Assembly (NCBI GenBank): GCA_903826715.1
Contig: CAIKFN010000152.1
Location: 1 to 6,317, forward strand
Reading direction: 5' to 3'
DNA: 6,317 nucleotides
DNA from: an uncultured Actinomycetes bacterium
Lineage (GTDB): Bacteria > Actinomycetota > Acidimicrobiia > Acidimicrobiales > RAAP-2
The position numbers and the translations under genes are program-made. The notes beneath the pieces are model-generated. The model was not told the DNA's origin. It made no database searches and saw only the letters and a list, made by a program, of their open reading frames with translations. Below, piece by piece: positions 1-5,409 of the stretch. The first letter of the stretch is position 1, and every line of letters starts with the position of its first letter.

Positions 1-77
1 CGCCAAATGGTGGGTCAGTAACAATGGATAGGGACACTTCAATAAAACTCGTGACAATGGTGAAAAAACTTGACTAA
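1..77 (+). CDS. Possible 3' end of an unidentified gene
   Basis: The frame starting at base 3 is open from the window edge to a TAA at 75-77 and would encode the last 24 residues of a protein, with a basic hydrophilic tail ending VKKLD. I cannot assign a family. If real, it overlaps the TTG start of the acetyltransferase gene by eight bases, a pattern typical of translationally coupled genes on one transcript. The other two forward frames are also open at the left edge and stop at 21 and 31, so one of those could be the true upstream gene end instead. The call rests on reading-frame openness and the coupling geometry only. Confidence 0.33.
   Translation, partial: PNGGSVTMDRDTSIKLVTMVKKLD
59..63 (+). 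promoter_or_regulatory. Ribosome binding site supporting the TTG start
   Basis: GGTGA can pair with the UCACC of the 16S rRNA tail and lies six bases before TTG at 70-72. It lies inside the possible upstream reading frame, as expected for a coupled start. No other start codon is available upstream in that frame, because stops occur at 52-54 and 61-63. Confidence 0.45.
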
Positions 78-528
78 TACTTTTGAAGTACGAAGGGTCG
101 CCCCTGAAGCTCTCTATGATCTTCGCCGACGTGTCCTGCGTGCAGACAACCCTGAGGTTTCTGTTGCGTATGTTCGTGATACTGAAGAAACTTCAATTCA
201 TTTTGCAGGGCTGCTAGATGAACGTATTGTTGTAAGTGCATCACTATATCCAACAGAGTCGCCAATTAATCCAGTATTGAATGCCTACCAGCTTCGCTAT
301 GTTGCAACAGATTTTGACGTACAAGGCAAAGGCCTTGGAGGGATTGTTCTCGATGCTGTAGAAGAAGAACTTAAGTCTCTGGGAGTTGAGCAAGTTTGGG
401 CTAATGGGCGAGACACTGCTCTTGACTTCTACCGTGCACATAACTGGCAACTGCTTGAAGGCTCAGAACACTTAAGCCCTGAGACAAAACTGCCTCACAC
501 TATTATCTACAAATTGTTATTAAGTTAA
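70..528 (+). CDS. GNAT-family N-acetyltransferase
   Basis: This 152-residue protein is a single GNAT domain, which transfers an acetyl group from acetyl-CoA to an amine; the substrate cannot be told from sequence and the protein should be cytosolic. The pyrophosphate-binding motif A is clear: a strand with LRYVAT (75-80) followed by the Q85-G-K-G-L-G90 loop and helix. A second conserved block, ALDFYRAHNW (117-126), supplies Y121 as a candidate general acid. The N-terminal part with the RRRVLR block (19-24) matches small stand-alone bacterial GNATs. TTG at 70 is the only start that keeps the full N-terminus, since in-frame stops lie just upstream, and it has a GGTGA ribosome site. The DUF3048 gene begins four bases after the stop, so the two are probably co-transcribed. 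Family is secure; function is unknown. Confidence 0.88.
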   Translation: MTNTFEVRRVAPEALYDLRRRVLRADNPEVSVAYVRDTEETSIHFAGLLDERIVVSASLYPTESPINPVLNAYQLRYVATDFDVQGKGLGGIVLDAVEEELKSLGVEQVWANGRDTALDFYRAHNWQLLEGSEHLSPETKLPHTIIYKLLLS

Positions 529-532
529 GAAG

Positions 533-1531
533 ATGCGCAAACTTCTATCGGCAGTTGTGATTCTGGCTCTAGTGATCGCTGGAGTTCTGTTTTGGCCAAA
601 AATTACGTCAAAATTCAAGCAGACACCAGTAACTACGACAACGATTTCGTACCCAATCGCGCCTTTGACGGGTCTTCCAGACTCTTCTGGGGCTACGACT
701 CTGCGCGCTGCTCTCACTGTCAAGATTGAGAACACTCCTGACGCAATGCCACAGTGGGGAATAACACGTGCAGATGATGTCTATGAAGAGATAGTCAATG
801 GTGGCATTACACGTCTGGCAGCTATTTTCAACTCTTCTGCCCCCACACAGATTGGTCCTGTTCGTTCGGTGCGCCCTACTGATACGCAGATTGTCTACCC
901 TCTCGGTGGAATTTTTGCGTTCTCAGGTGGTGCACCGTACGCAATCAACAGTATTGAAACAGCACCAGTAAAACTGATCAACCAAACAAGTGCTGGTAGC
1001 GCAATGTATCGTGACCCCAAGCGCCAGGCTCCACATAATCTCTACGCAATTGGAGCGTCACTATTTGCATTTGGTGGGACACCTACTCCGCCTCAACCGA
1101 TATTTACATATCGCGCTGCTAGTAAAAAAGTTAAAGGAACAATTCTTTCGTCATTCGTAGTGAACTTTCCAAGCATCTACCCAGTTACCTGGACATGGAA
1201 CACAACTACAAAATCGTGGGATAGATCGATATTTGGAAGCGCTGACATTACGGGTACCGGTGAGCGTGAATCTCCTAAAAATGTGATTGTGATGTTTGTC
1301 AACTACGTGAATGGCATTGGAACTATGAATTCGTACGCAAACTTACAAGGTTCGGGCACGGCTGAAATATTTACTGCTGGGAAAGAGATCCAAGCAACAT
1401 GGTCAAGAGGTACATCAATGTCAGATCCAGTTGTTTACAAAACTTTGACTGGTGACGTTATACCAATGACTCCAGGCCAGTCTTGGGTGGAGCTACTTAA
1501 TACTGGTGCCAATGTAACTGTTACGCCGTAA
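533..1531 (+). CDS. DUF3048 (YerB-like) membrane-anchored protein
   Basis: This 332-residue protein is recognisable as the DUF3048/YerB family. The N-terminal DUF3048 domain spans about 44-190, with PLTGLP (44-49), VKIENTPDAMPQ (63-74), ADDVYEEIVNGGITR (80-94) and IGPVRSVRP (107-115). The C-terminal domain spans about 205-328, with SPKNVIVMFV (247-256), GSGTAEIF (273-280) and GQSWVELL (315-322). The molecular role of the family is not established. Residues 4-21 form one hydrophobic segment after MRK with no lipobox cysteine, so it is probably a signal anchor with the domains outside the membrane; Bacillus YerB is instead described as a lipoprotein. The ATG is just four bases after the GNAT stop, an in-frame stop lies immediately upstream, and there is no strong ribosome site, so translation may depend on coupling. 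Its TAA overlaps the next gene's end on the other strand. Confidence 0.87.
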   Translation: MRKLLSAVVILALVIAGVLFWPKITSKFKQTPVTTTTISYPIAPLTGLPDSSGATTLRAALTVKIENTPDAMPQWGITRADDVYEEIVNGGITRLAAIFNSSAPTQIGPVRSVRPTDTQIVYPLGGIFAFSGGAPYAINSIETAPVKLINQTSAGSAMYRDPKRQAPHNLYAIGASLFAFGGTPTPPQPIFTYRAASKKVKGTILSSFVVNFPSIYPVTWTWNTTTKSWDRSIFGSADITGTGERESPKNVIVMFVNYVNGIGTMNSYANLQGSGTAEIFTAGKEIQATWSRGTSMSDPVVYKTLTGDVIPMTPGQSWVELLNTGANVTVTP

Positions 1532-1952
1532 CAACCTTTTCAAGTATTTCCAAGGTCTTCTCCATGCCTCGAAGATCTGCTGTGTCCCAGCCAATCAGAG
1601 GAATGAAAAATCCCCACGGCTTAGTGAAGTCAAATGACTCGGTGACCTTTGTTCCGCCTGGTACTTCTTCTAAGTCGTAGCGCCAAATGAAATGTGCAAA
1701 GTGGTGCCATGCAATGGCCTTATTTTCTTCGAATGTTGAAACAACATTCGAAGTTGCGTACTTTGCTTGGCGATTCATTTGCATCTTGAATTTTGCACCA
1801 AGGAACAAGCGATCTGGTCCCTTTAGAACTGAGACAACTGATCCCAACCCATCAAGTTTCGAGTGTTGACGAGGATCAGCGAGAAGATCAAAAATCTTTG
1901 ATGCCGGTGCGGCTATTACCCGTGATGTGGAAATGATGTTTTTCTTAGACAT
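1521..1952 (-). CDS. SRPBCC (START/Bet v1-like) family protein
   Basis: This 143-residue cytosolic protein has the helix-grip fold of the SRPBCC superfamily, often annotated polyketide cyclase/dehydrase. The typical opening is present: a strand with ISTSRVIAAPASKIFDLLAD (7-26), in which 'APA..IFDLLADPR' starts the first helices. A middle run of strands follows, then VPGGTKVTESFDF (97-109) and a final long helix from about 127 to 141 that would line the hydrophobic cavity. No ligand or reaction can be inferred. The start is supported by an upstream TACGAT box ending exactly six bases before the ATG, with no ribosome site, as in actinobacterial leaderless genes. The stop overlaps that of the DUF3048 gene by 11 bases in a tail-to-tail arrangement. 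The coding sequence contains a perfect 12-bp inverted repeat (1727-1753), described separately. Confidence 0.85.
   Translation of the reverse strand: MSKKNIISTSRVIAAPASKIFDLLADPRQHSKLDGLGSVVSVLKGPDRLFLGAKFKMQMNRQAKYATSNVVSTFEENKAIAWHHFAHFIWRYDLEEVPGGTKVTESFDFTKPWGFFIPLIGWDTADLRGMEKTLEILEKVVTA
1727..1753. repeat. Perfect 12-bp inverted repeat with 3-base loop
   Basis: CTTCGAATGTTG (1727-1738) is followed by AAA and then by its exact reverse complement (1742-1753). It lies inside the SRPBCC gene and covers codons for roughly residues 67-76 (TSNVVSTFEE). Neither strand shows a T-run after the stem, so it does not look like an intrinsic terminator. Its role is unknown. Confidence 0.9.
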
Positions 1953-1958
1953 ATAGAT

Positions 1959-1964
1959 ATCGTA
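1959..1964 (-). promoter_or_regulatory. -10 box of a leaderless promoter for the SRPBCC gene
   Basis: On the minus strand TACGAT fits the TANNNT actinobacterial -10 pattern. Exactly six bases (1953-1958) separate it from the A of ATG, which would place transcription start on the start codon. No purine-rich ribosome site precedes the ATG. I see no good -35 at 16-18 bases upstream. Confidence 0.5.
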
Positions 1965-2025
1965 GGGCTTCTATGCAATCATTCGCTCAGAATTAGGTAT
2001 GTTTAGATAAAGCCATACGTCACTT

Positions 2026-2031
2026 AGGGAG
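2026..2031 (+). promoter_or_regulatory. Ribosome binding site of the ureohydrolase gene
   Basis: AGGGAG lies four bases before ATG at 2036-2038. This is a real Shine-Dalgarno site, unlike the leaderless starts of the SRPBCC gene and pheA, so this mRNA must have a leader starting somewhere upstream within 1953-2025. A possible -10 is TATGTT at 1998-2003, which has no recognisable -35 partner. Confidence 0.55.
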
Positions 2032-2035
2032 CAAT

Positions 2036-3046
2036 ATGCGCATAGGAAACCTTTACGGACCAGACGCAACATTTCTGGGCATTCCCGCCGCAGACCCAGA
2101 CGTCTCGTCTGAATGGGATAGCTCCAAAGCCGCCATCATTGGTGCTCCATTTGACGGTGGCACTTCGCACCGCTCAGGCACTCGCTTTGGTCCACAGGCA
2201 ATACGTATTACGGATTATCTTCCCCACGATGGGATGCGACCGAGCCTGCCACTCGGCGTTGACCCGCTTAGTGATCTTGGTGTGGTTGACCTGGGTGATG
2301 TGGAGATGCCATCAGGTGACACTGAACTCTCCTTAGAGCGTCTCGAGCAACGTGTTAAGCAAGTTGCGCTCGCGGGAGTTATCCCAATCATTCTGGGTGG
2401 CGATCACACGATTGCGTTACCGGACGTAACGGGCGTTGCACACCACGTTGGCTGGGGCAGAGTTTCTGTAATTCACTTTGACGCTCACGCCGATACTGGC
2501 GATACCCAAATGGGGTCACTTCATGGCCACGGCACACCGATGCGTAGGCTGATTGAATCTGGCGCATGTCGAGGAGACCGGTTCTTACAAATAGGACTTC
2601 GCGGCTACTGGCCAGAAGAAGAAACTCTTGCGTGGATGGCTGATCAAGGAATGCGCTCATTCGAAATGAGTGAAATCGTTTCTCGTGGTCTTGAGGAAGT
2701 TCTCACTGAAGCAATTGCACTCGCAATGAACGACTGCGATGCAGTGTTCTTGTCTGTTGACGTTGATGTTGTTGACCCGGGGTCCGCTCCAGGTACAGGG
2801 ACCCCGGAGCCAGGGGGCCTATCAAGTCGTCAACTCCTTGATGCAGTTCGTCGAATTGCTATGGAAGTTCCAGTGTGCGGGATGGACGTTGTTGAAGTGT
2901 CGCCACCATATGACCACGCAGAAATAACTGCGTATCTAGGAAATCGAGTCGTTCTTGAAACGCTCGGAGGTATTGCGTGGCGTCAGAAGAAGCTTCGTGG
3001 CGAAGTTACACGTAATCCGAACGACCCACTCTTAAAGGGTCGTTAG
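2036..3046 (+). CDS. Agmatinase-family ureohydrolase (SpeB-like; substrate uncertain)
   Basis: This 336-residue enzyme is a complete member of the arginase/agmatinase superfamily, binuclear Mn-type hydrolases that release urea from a guanidino compound. The metal ligands are all visible: H124 in GGDHT (121-125), D149, H151 and D153 in FDAHAD (148-153), and D242 and D244 in SVDVDVVDP (240-248). The substrate-loop motif HGTP (165-168), the PGTGTPEPGG block (252-261) and E287 in the VVEVSP segment (285-290) are also typical. Length is normal for the agmatinase branch; arginases are usually shorter. Agmatine (giving putrescine and urea) is the default substrate, but 4-guanidinobutyrate, 3-guanidinopropionate or free guanidine hydrolases share these motifs and cannot be excluded. 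It has its own ribosome site and promoter region, and its TAG overlaps the tail of the decarboxylase gene. No arginine decarboxylase is visible nearby. Confidence 0.92.
   Translation: MRIGNLYGPDATFLGIPAADPDVSSEWDSSKAAIIGAPFDGGTSHRSGTRFGPQAIRITDYLPHDGMRPSLPLGVDPLSDLGVVDLGDVEMPSGDTELSLERLEQRVKQVALAGVIPIILGGDHTIALPDVTGVAHHVGWGRVSVIHFDAHADTGDTQMGSLHGHGTPMRRLIESGACRGDRFLQIGLRGYWPEEETLAWMADQGMRSFEMSEIVSRGLEEVLTEAIALAMNDCDAVFLSVDVDVVDPGSAPGTGTPEPGGLSSRQLLDAVRRIAMEVPVCGMDVVEVSPPYDHAEITAYLGNRVVLETLGGIAWRQKKLRGEVTRNPNDPLLKGR
2777..2807. repeat. GC-rich 9-bp inverted repeat in ureohydrolase codons
   Basis: CCGGGGTCC (2777-2785) and its exact reverse complement (2799-2807) flank a 13-base loop. It falls on the codons for the conserved PGSAPGTGTPEPG segment beside the metal-binding aspartates, where repeated Pro and Gly codons make such complementarity easier. 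There is no T-run after it, so it is not a terminator. Confidence 0.7.
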
Positions 3047-4410
3047 TCTCGCATTGATTCGAGTATCTCACGAACGAGGTCCTCAGATGTATCAGGATGC
3101 AAGAACGCAAATCGTGCAACAGATTCCCCCTCCCATTTTGAGGGGGTGACGAAGGCGATTTGTTCACGCAGTAGTTTTTGACTCCACGAGAGATATTCTT
3201 TTTCTCCCCAGCCCTTTCGGCGGTAGAGCACAATTGAAAGACTGGCGGGTCGAACCATCTCAACGTGTTCCATTTCGTTGATCATTTTTTCAGTTGCCTG
3301 GGCAAGATCAATTGCTGCTTGCACGGCTGTTTCGTAGGCAGTGACCCCATTGGTGACTAATGAATACCAGAAGGGGAGCCCGCGTGGGCGACGCGAAAGA
3401 TGAAATGCAAAATCTGAAGGATTCCATTCGTAGTGTTCATCGTCAGGGTGAAGTACATCGAGGTAGCTCGCCTGTTGCGCAATAATCTTTCTCGCTGTTG
3501 TTGGGTCACGGTATATAAGTGCTGCACAGTCGAGAGGTGCAAACAACCACTTGTGTGGGTCAACGACAAAACTGTCAGCGTGTCGAATTCCACTCAGTGC
3601 AGATTGGTATGTCTTAGACATAATTGCAGCCCCACCGTACGCTCCATCAACGTGAAACCAGAGCTCGTGCTCACGTGCGTAGTTACCTAGCCCTTCGAGG
3701 TCATCAATTATTCCAGCGTTAGTTGTTCCTGACGTTGCAACAACGCCAATCACTGTGTCTGGTCGTGGATCACCTGCAAGCGCAGCTTCTAAATTCTCTC
3801 GAGTGAATCTGTGGTTATTGGTTGGAACTAGTAATGGTTCGATGCCAATTACGTGAAGAGCTTTTCCAATACTCGAGTGCGCGTCTGATGAAATTGCGAA
3901 TCTGAGTTCGTGGGGCGCAACATTTGGTCGTCTTGTTCTTCCGACATCACGGCCAACAGTTAGTCCTGAAAGATTTCCCATTGACCCACCAGATACGAAT
4001 GCTCCACCTGACCCTTTTGGAAGTCCAGCACGATGCGATAAAAACTCCAGAGCCTGATTCTCTGCGAGCACAGCGCCAGCTGATTCGAGCCAGCTAGTTC
4101 CATTGAGCCCGGAACACGCAACCACCATGTCGAAAAGCAGAGAGTTCTTAGTCGGAGCGTTTGGGATGAATGCCAAAAAACCAGGAGAGTCTGCTGAAAC
4201 TACAGCTTCGGCGAGGCGTTCGGTAAAGAGATTAAGTATCTCCTCAGGGTTACTTCCTTCCGGGTTAATGAGCCCAGCGAGATCGGGGAGTGCAGATGGG
4301 TCAAGACTTCCATAGTCCAGCGGCACTGGATCCATAGCTAGACGCTTACGGCAGTAAGCAAAAATCGCTTCTGAAGTTTTTTCGTTGTATGTAAACATTT
4401 GATGACCCAT
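3043..4410 (-). CDS. Group II PLP-dependent amino-acid decarboxylase (aromatic-type)
   Basis: The chosen form has 455 residues and belongs to the group II pyridoxal-phosphate decarboxylases (aromatic amino acid, tyrosine, tryptophan and diaminobutyrate decarboxylases). Visible residues, numbered from this start: the cofactor-stacking histidine H178 in SSDAHSS, D255 in FHVDGAY that pairs with the pyridine nitrogen, and Schiff-base K287 in VDPHKW. Y316 in ASYLD aligns with the catalytic-loop tyrosine (Y332 of human DOPA decarboxylase). Tyrosine here points to a decarboxylase, because the related aldehyde synthases carry phenylalanine. The substrate is not determined. I chose ATG at 4410 because GAAAGG (4417-4422) sits at good spacing and the inferred transcription start lies just upstream; ATG at 4437 or GTG at 4446 would add 9 or 12 basic, unconserved-looking residues. 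The gene is divergent from pheA and overlaps the ureohydrolase stop by four bases. Confidence 0.9.
   Translation of the reverse strand: MGHQMFTYNEKTSEAIFAYCRKRLAMDPVPLDYGSLDPSALPDLAGLINPEGSNPEEILNLFTERLAEAVVSADSPGFLAFIPNAPTKNSLLFDMVVACSGLNGTSWLESAGAVLAENQALEFLSHRAGLPKGSGGAFVSGGSMGNLSGLTVGRDVGRTRRPNVAPHELRFAISSDAHSSIGKALHVIGIEPLLVPTNNHRFTRENLEAALAGDPRPDTVIGVVATSGTTNAGIIDDLEGLGNYAREHELWFHVDGAYGGAAIMSKTYQSALSGIRHADSFVVDPHKWLFAPLDCAALIYRDPTTARKIIAQQASYLDVLHPDDEHYEWNPSDFAFHLSRRPRGLPFWYSLVTNGVTAYETAVQAAIDLAQATEKMINEMEHVEMVRPASLSIVLYRRKGWGEKEYLSWSQKLLREQIAFVTPSKWEGESVARFAFLHPDTSEDLVREILESMRD
3126..3146. repeat. GC-rich 7-bp hairpin near the decarboxylase 3' end
   Basis: CCCCCTC (3126-3132) and GAGGGGG (3140-3146) are perfect complements around a 7-base loop. 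It lies in the codons for TPSKWEGE near the decarboxylase C-terminus and about 80 bases beyond the ureohydrolase stop on the other strand. No T-run follows on either strand. Confidence 0.6.
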
Positions 4411-4416
4411 GGTTAT

Positions 4417-4422
4417 GCCTTT
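4417..4422 (-). promoter_or_regulatory. Ribosome binding site deciding the decarboxylase start
   Basis: On the minus strand GAAAGG lies six bases before ATG at 4408-4410. The two upstream in-frame start candidates (4437 and 4446) have no such site, and they lie at or upstream of the inferred transcription start. Confidence 0.5.
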
Positions 4423-4435
4423 CGCCTTCAATGCC

Positions 4436-4464
4436 ATCGTACGCACTTAGTTAAGGCTGACCAA
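4436..4464 (-). promoter_or_regulatory. Promoter for the decarboxylase gene
   Basis: On the minus strand TTGGTC (4459-4464) and TACGAT (4436-4441) are separated by exactly 17 bases. TACGAT is the same -10 hexamer as that of the SRPBCC gene. Transcription would start at about 4429, giving a leader of about 19 bases that contains the GAAAGG ribosome site. This supports the ATG at 4410. The -35 matches only the TTG of the consensus. Confidence 0.5.
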
Positions 4465-4474
4465 TTAAGTGCGT
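4441..4474. promoter_or_regulatory. Inverted repeat spanning the divergent promoters; candidate operator
   Basis: ACGCACTTA (4441-4449) is repeated as its exact reverse complement (4466-4474). After one mismatch two further base pairs match inward (TT 4451-4452 with AA 4463-4464). The arms are centred 25 bases apart. Both inferred transcription starts (4429 and 4500) lie outside it, so it would act as DNA rather than as an RNA hairpin. It covers the -10 edge, spacer and -35 of the decarboxylase promoter and the -35 of pheA, so a bound protein could affect both genes. The regulator is unknown. Confidence 0.5.
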
Positions 4475-4493
4475 GGACCCTGTCGCCTAGAAT
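4465..4493 (+). promoter_or_regulatory. Leaderless promoter for pheA
   Basis: TAGAAT (4488-4493) lies exactly six bases before ATG at 4500, so transcription should begin on the start codon, and there is no ribosome site. TTAAGT (4465-4470) stands 17 bases upstream as a weak -35. It directly abuts the -35 of the divergent decarboxylase promoter. Confidence 0.55.
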
Positions 4494-4499
4494 TGGCTA

Positions 4500-5405
4500 A
4501 TGGTACGTGTTGGCTATTTAGGACCTGAGGGATCGTTCTCACACGAGGCTGTGTCAACCCTCGATGACGTTCAGGCGATTGCGTATGACTCAATTGGTGA
4601 CCTCTTAAGTGCTGTTAGTGACGGAAACGTTGAAAAGGGACTTGTCCCATTAGAAAACGCCATTGAGGGAACAGTTTCAGCGACGATTGATGGACTTGTT
4701 TTCGATCACGAACTCATCATTGAGCACGAAATAGTTATTCCTATTCAATTGCATTTACTCGCTCGCCCAGGCACCAAGCTCGGTGATGTCAAAAAGGTGA
4801 TTAGTTACGTTCATGCTCTTGCTCAGTGTCGCGGTTATCTAAACAAATTAGGCATGAGCACCGGGCAAACAATGTCAACGTCGCAAGCAGCAAGTGAAGT
4901 TGCAGCGTCAAGCGAGCCAATCGCAGCTGTTGGATCTGCAATGGCTGGGAAACTATTTGGACTTACTTCACTGGCCACAAACATTGAGGATCATCCCGGC
5001 AACGCAACTCGCTTCGTGCTCGTTGGACGTGACGCGATAACTTCTCCAACAGGTCATGACCGCACATCGATTGTTTGCTTTCAAGATGCTGACCGTCCTG
5101 GTTCACTCTACGCAATCCTCGGTAGATTCGCTGCACGTGACATTAACCTCACCAAACTTGAAAGTCGTCCAACCAAGCGAGCACTAGGCGACTACTGCTT
5201 TGTTATGGAATTCGAAGGTCACGTTTCTGATGATGCTGTGAGTGATTTGCTCACAGATCTTCAAGCACATTTAGCACCGGTGAAGTTCTTGGGCTCGTAT
5301 CCAGTGACGGGCGACGATGCGCAGTCTCGTCGTGAAGAAGTTGGCGAAGCCCGTAAGTCTGCTTCGGACTGGATAAGCAGTCTTAAGGCACGCGTTCGCC
5401 ACTAA
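4500..5405 (+). CDS. pheA: Prephenate dehydratase
   Basis: This 301-residue cytosolic enzyme converts prephenate to phenylpyruvate, the penultimate step of phenylalanine synthesis. It is the stand-alone type without chorismate mutase. The catalytic domain (about 3-176) shows GYLGPEGSFSHEA (5-17), PLENAIEG (50-57) with E52 and N53, the S102...Q109-C110 segment, and the catalytic T170 in NATRF (168-172). A C-terminal ACT domain (about 188-265) carries RPGSLYAIL (199-207) and ESRP (221-224), the phenylalanine-binding motifs, so feedback inhibition by phenylalanine is likely. One oddity: the usual SHPQALAQC-type segment reads SYVHALAQC here, replacing the His-Pro-Gln that follows the conserved Ser. 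A charged tail of about 30 residues follows the ACT domain. The ATG fits a leaderless promoter. The gene stands alone, divergent from the decarboxylase, and ends at a strong hairpin terminator. Confidence 0.96.
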   Translation: MVRVGYLGPEGSFSHEAVSTLDDVQAIAYDSIGDLLSAVSDGNVEKGLVPLENAIEGTVSATIDGLVFDHELIIEHEIVIPIQLHLLARPGTKLGDVKKVISYVHALAQCRGYLNKLGMSTGQTMSTSQAASEVAASSEPIAAVGSAMAGKLFGLTSLATNIEDHPGNATRFVLVGRDAITSPTGHDRTSIVCFQDADRPGSLYAILGRFAARDINLTKLESRPTKRALGDYCFVMEFEGHVSDDAVSDLLTDLQAHLAPVKFLGSYPVTGDDAQSRREEVGEARKSASDWISSLKARVRH

Positions 5406-5409
5406 AAGA

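Noticed and set aside
1727..1753. LexA (SOS box) reading of the 12-bp palindrome
   Set aside because: Actinobacterial boxes need GAAC-N4-GTTC; here the halves read GAAT and ATTC with a different spacing, and the site is inside a coding region.
2021..2027. CACTTAG shared with the decarboxylase/pheA operator arm (4444-4450)
   Set aside because: Only seven bases match without a gap, there is no second arm, and here it overlaps the ribosome site; a similar string also occurs in the GNAT coding sequence.
2097..2111. CAGACG-TCT-CGTCTG small palindrome in the ureohydrolase gene
   Set aside because: A 6-bp stem of this kind is expected several times by chance in a window of this size.
2036..4410. 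Arginine-to-putrescine operon made of decarboxylase plus agmatinase
   Set aside because: The decarboxylase is the aromatic-type group II enzyme, the genes converge on opposite strands, and nothing shows arginine as substrate.
5236..5256. CTGTGAG-N7-CTCACAG inside pheA, resembling a CRP-type site
   Set aside because: The TGTGA and TCACA halves are nine bases apart, not six, and it sits deep in the ACT-domain codons; most likely chance.
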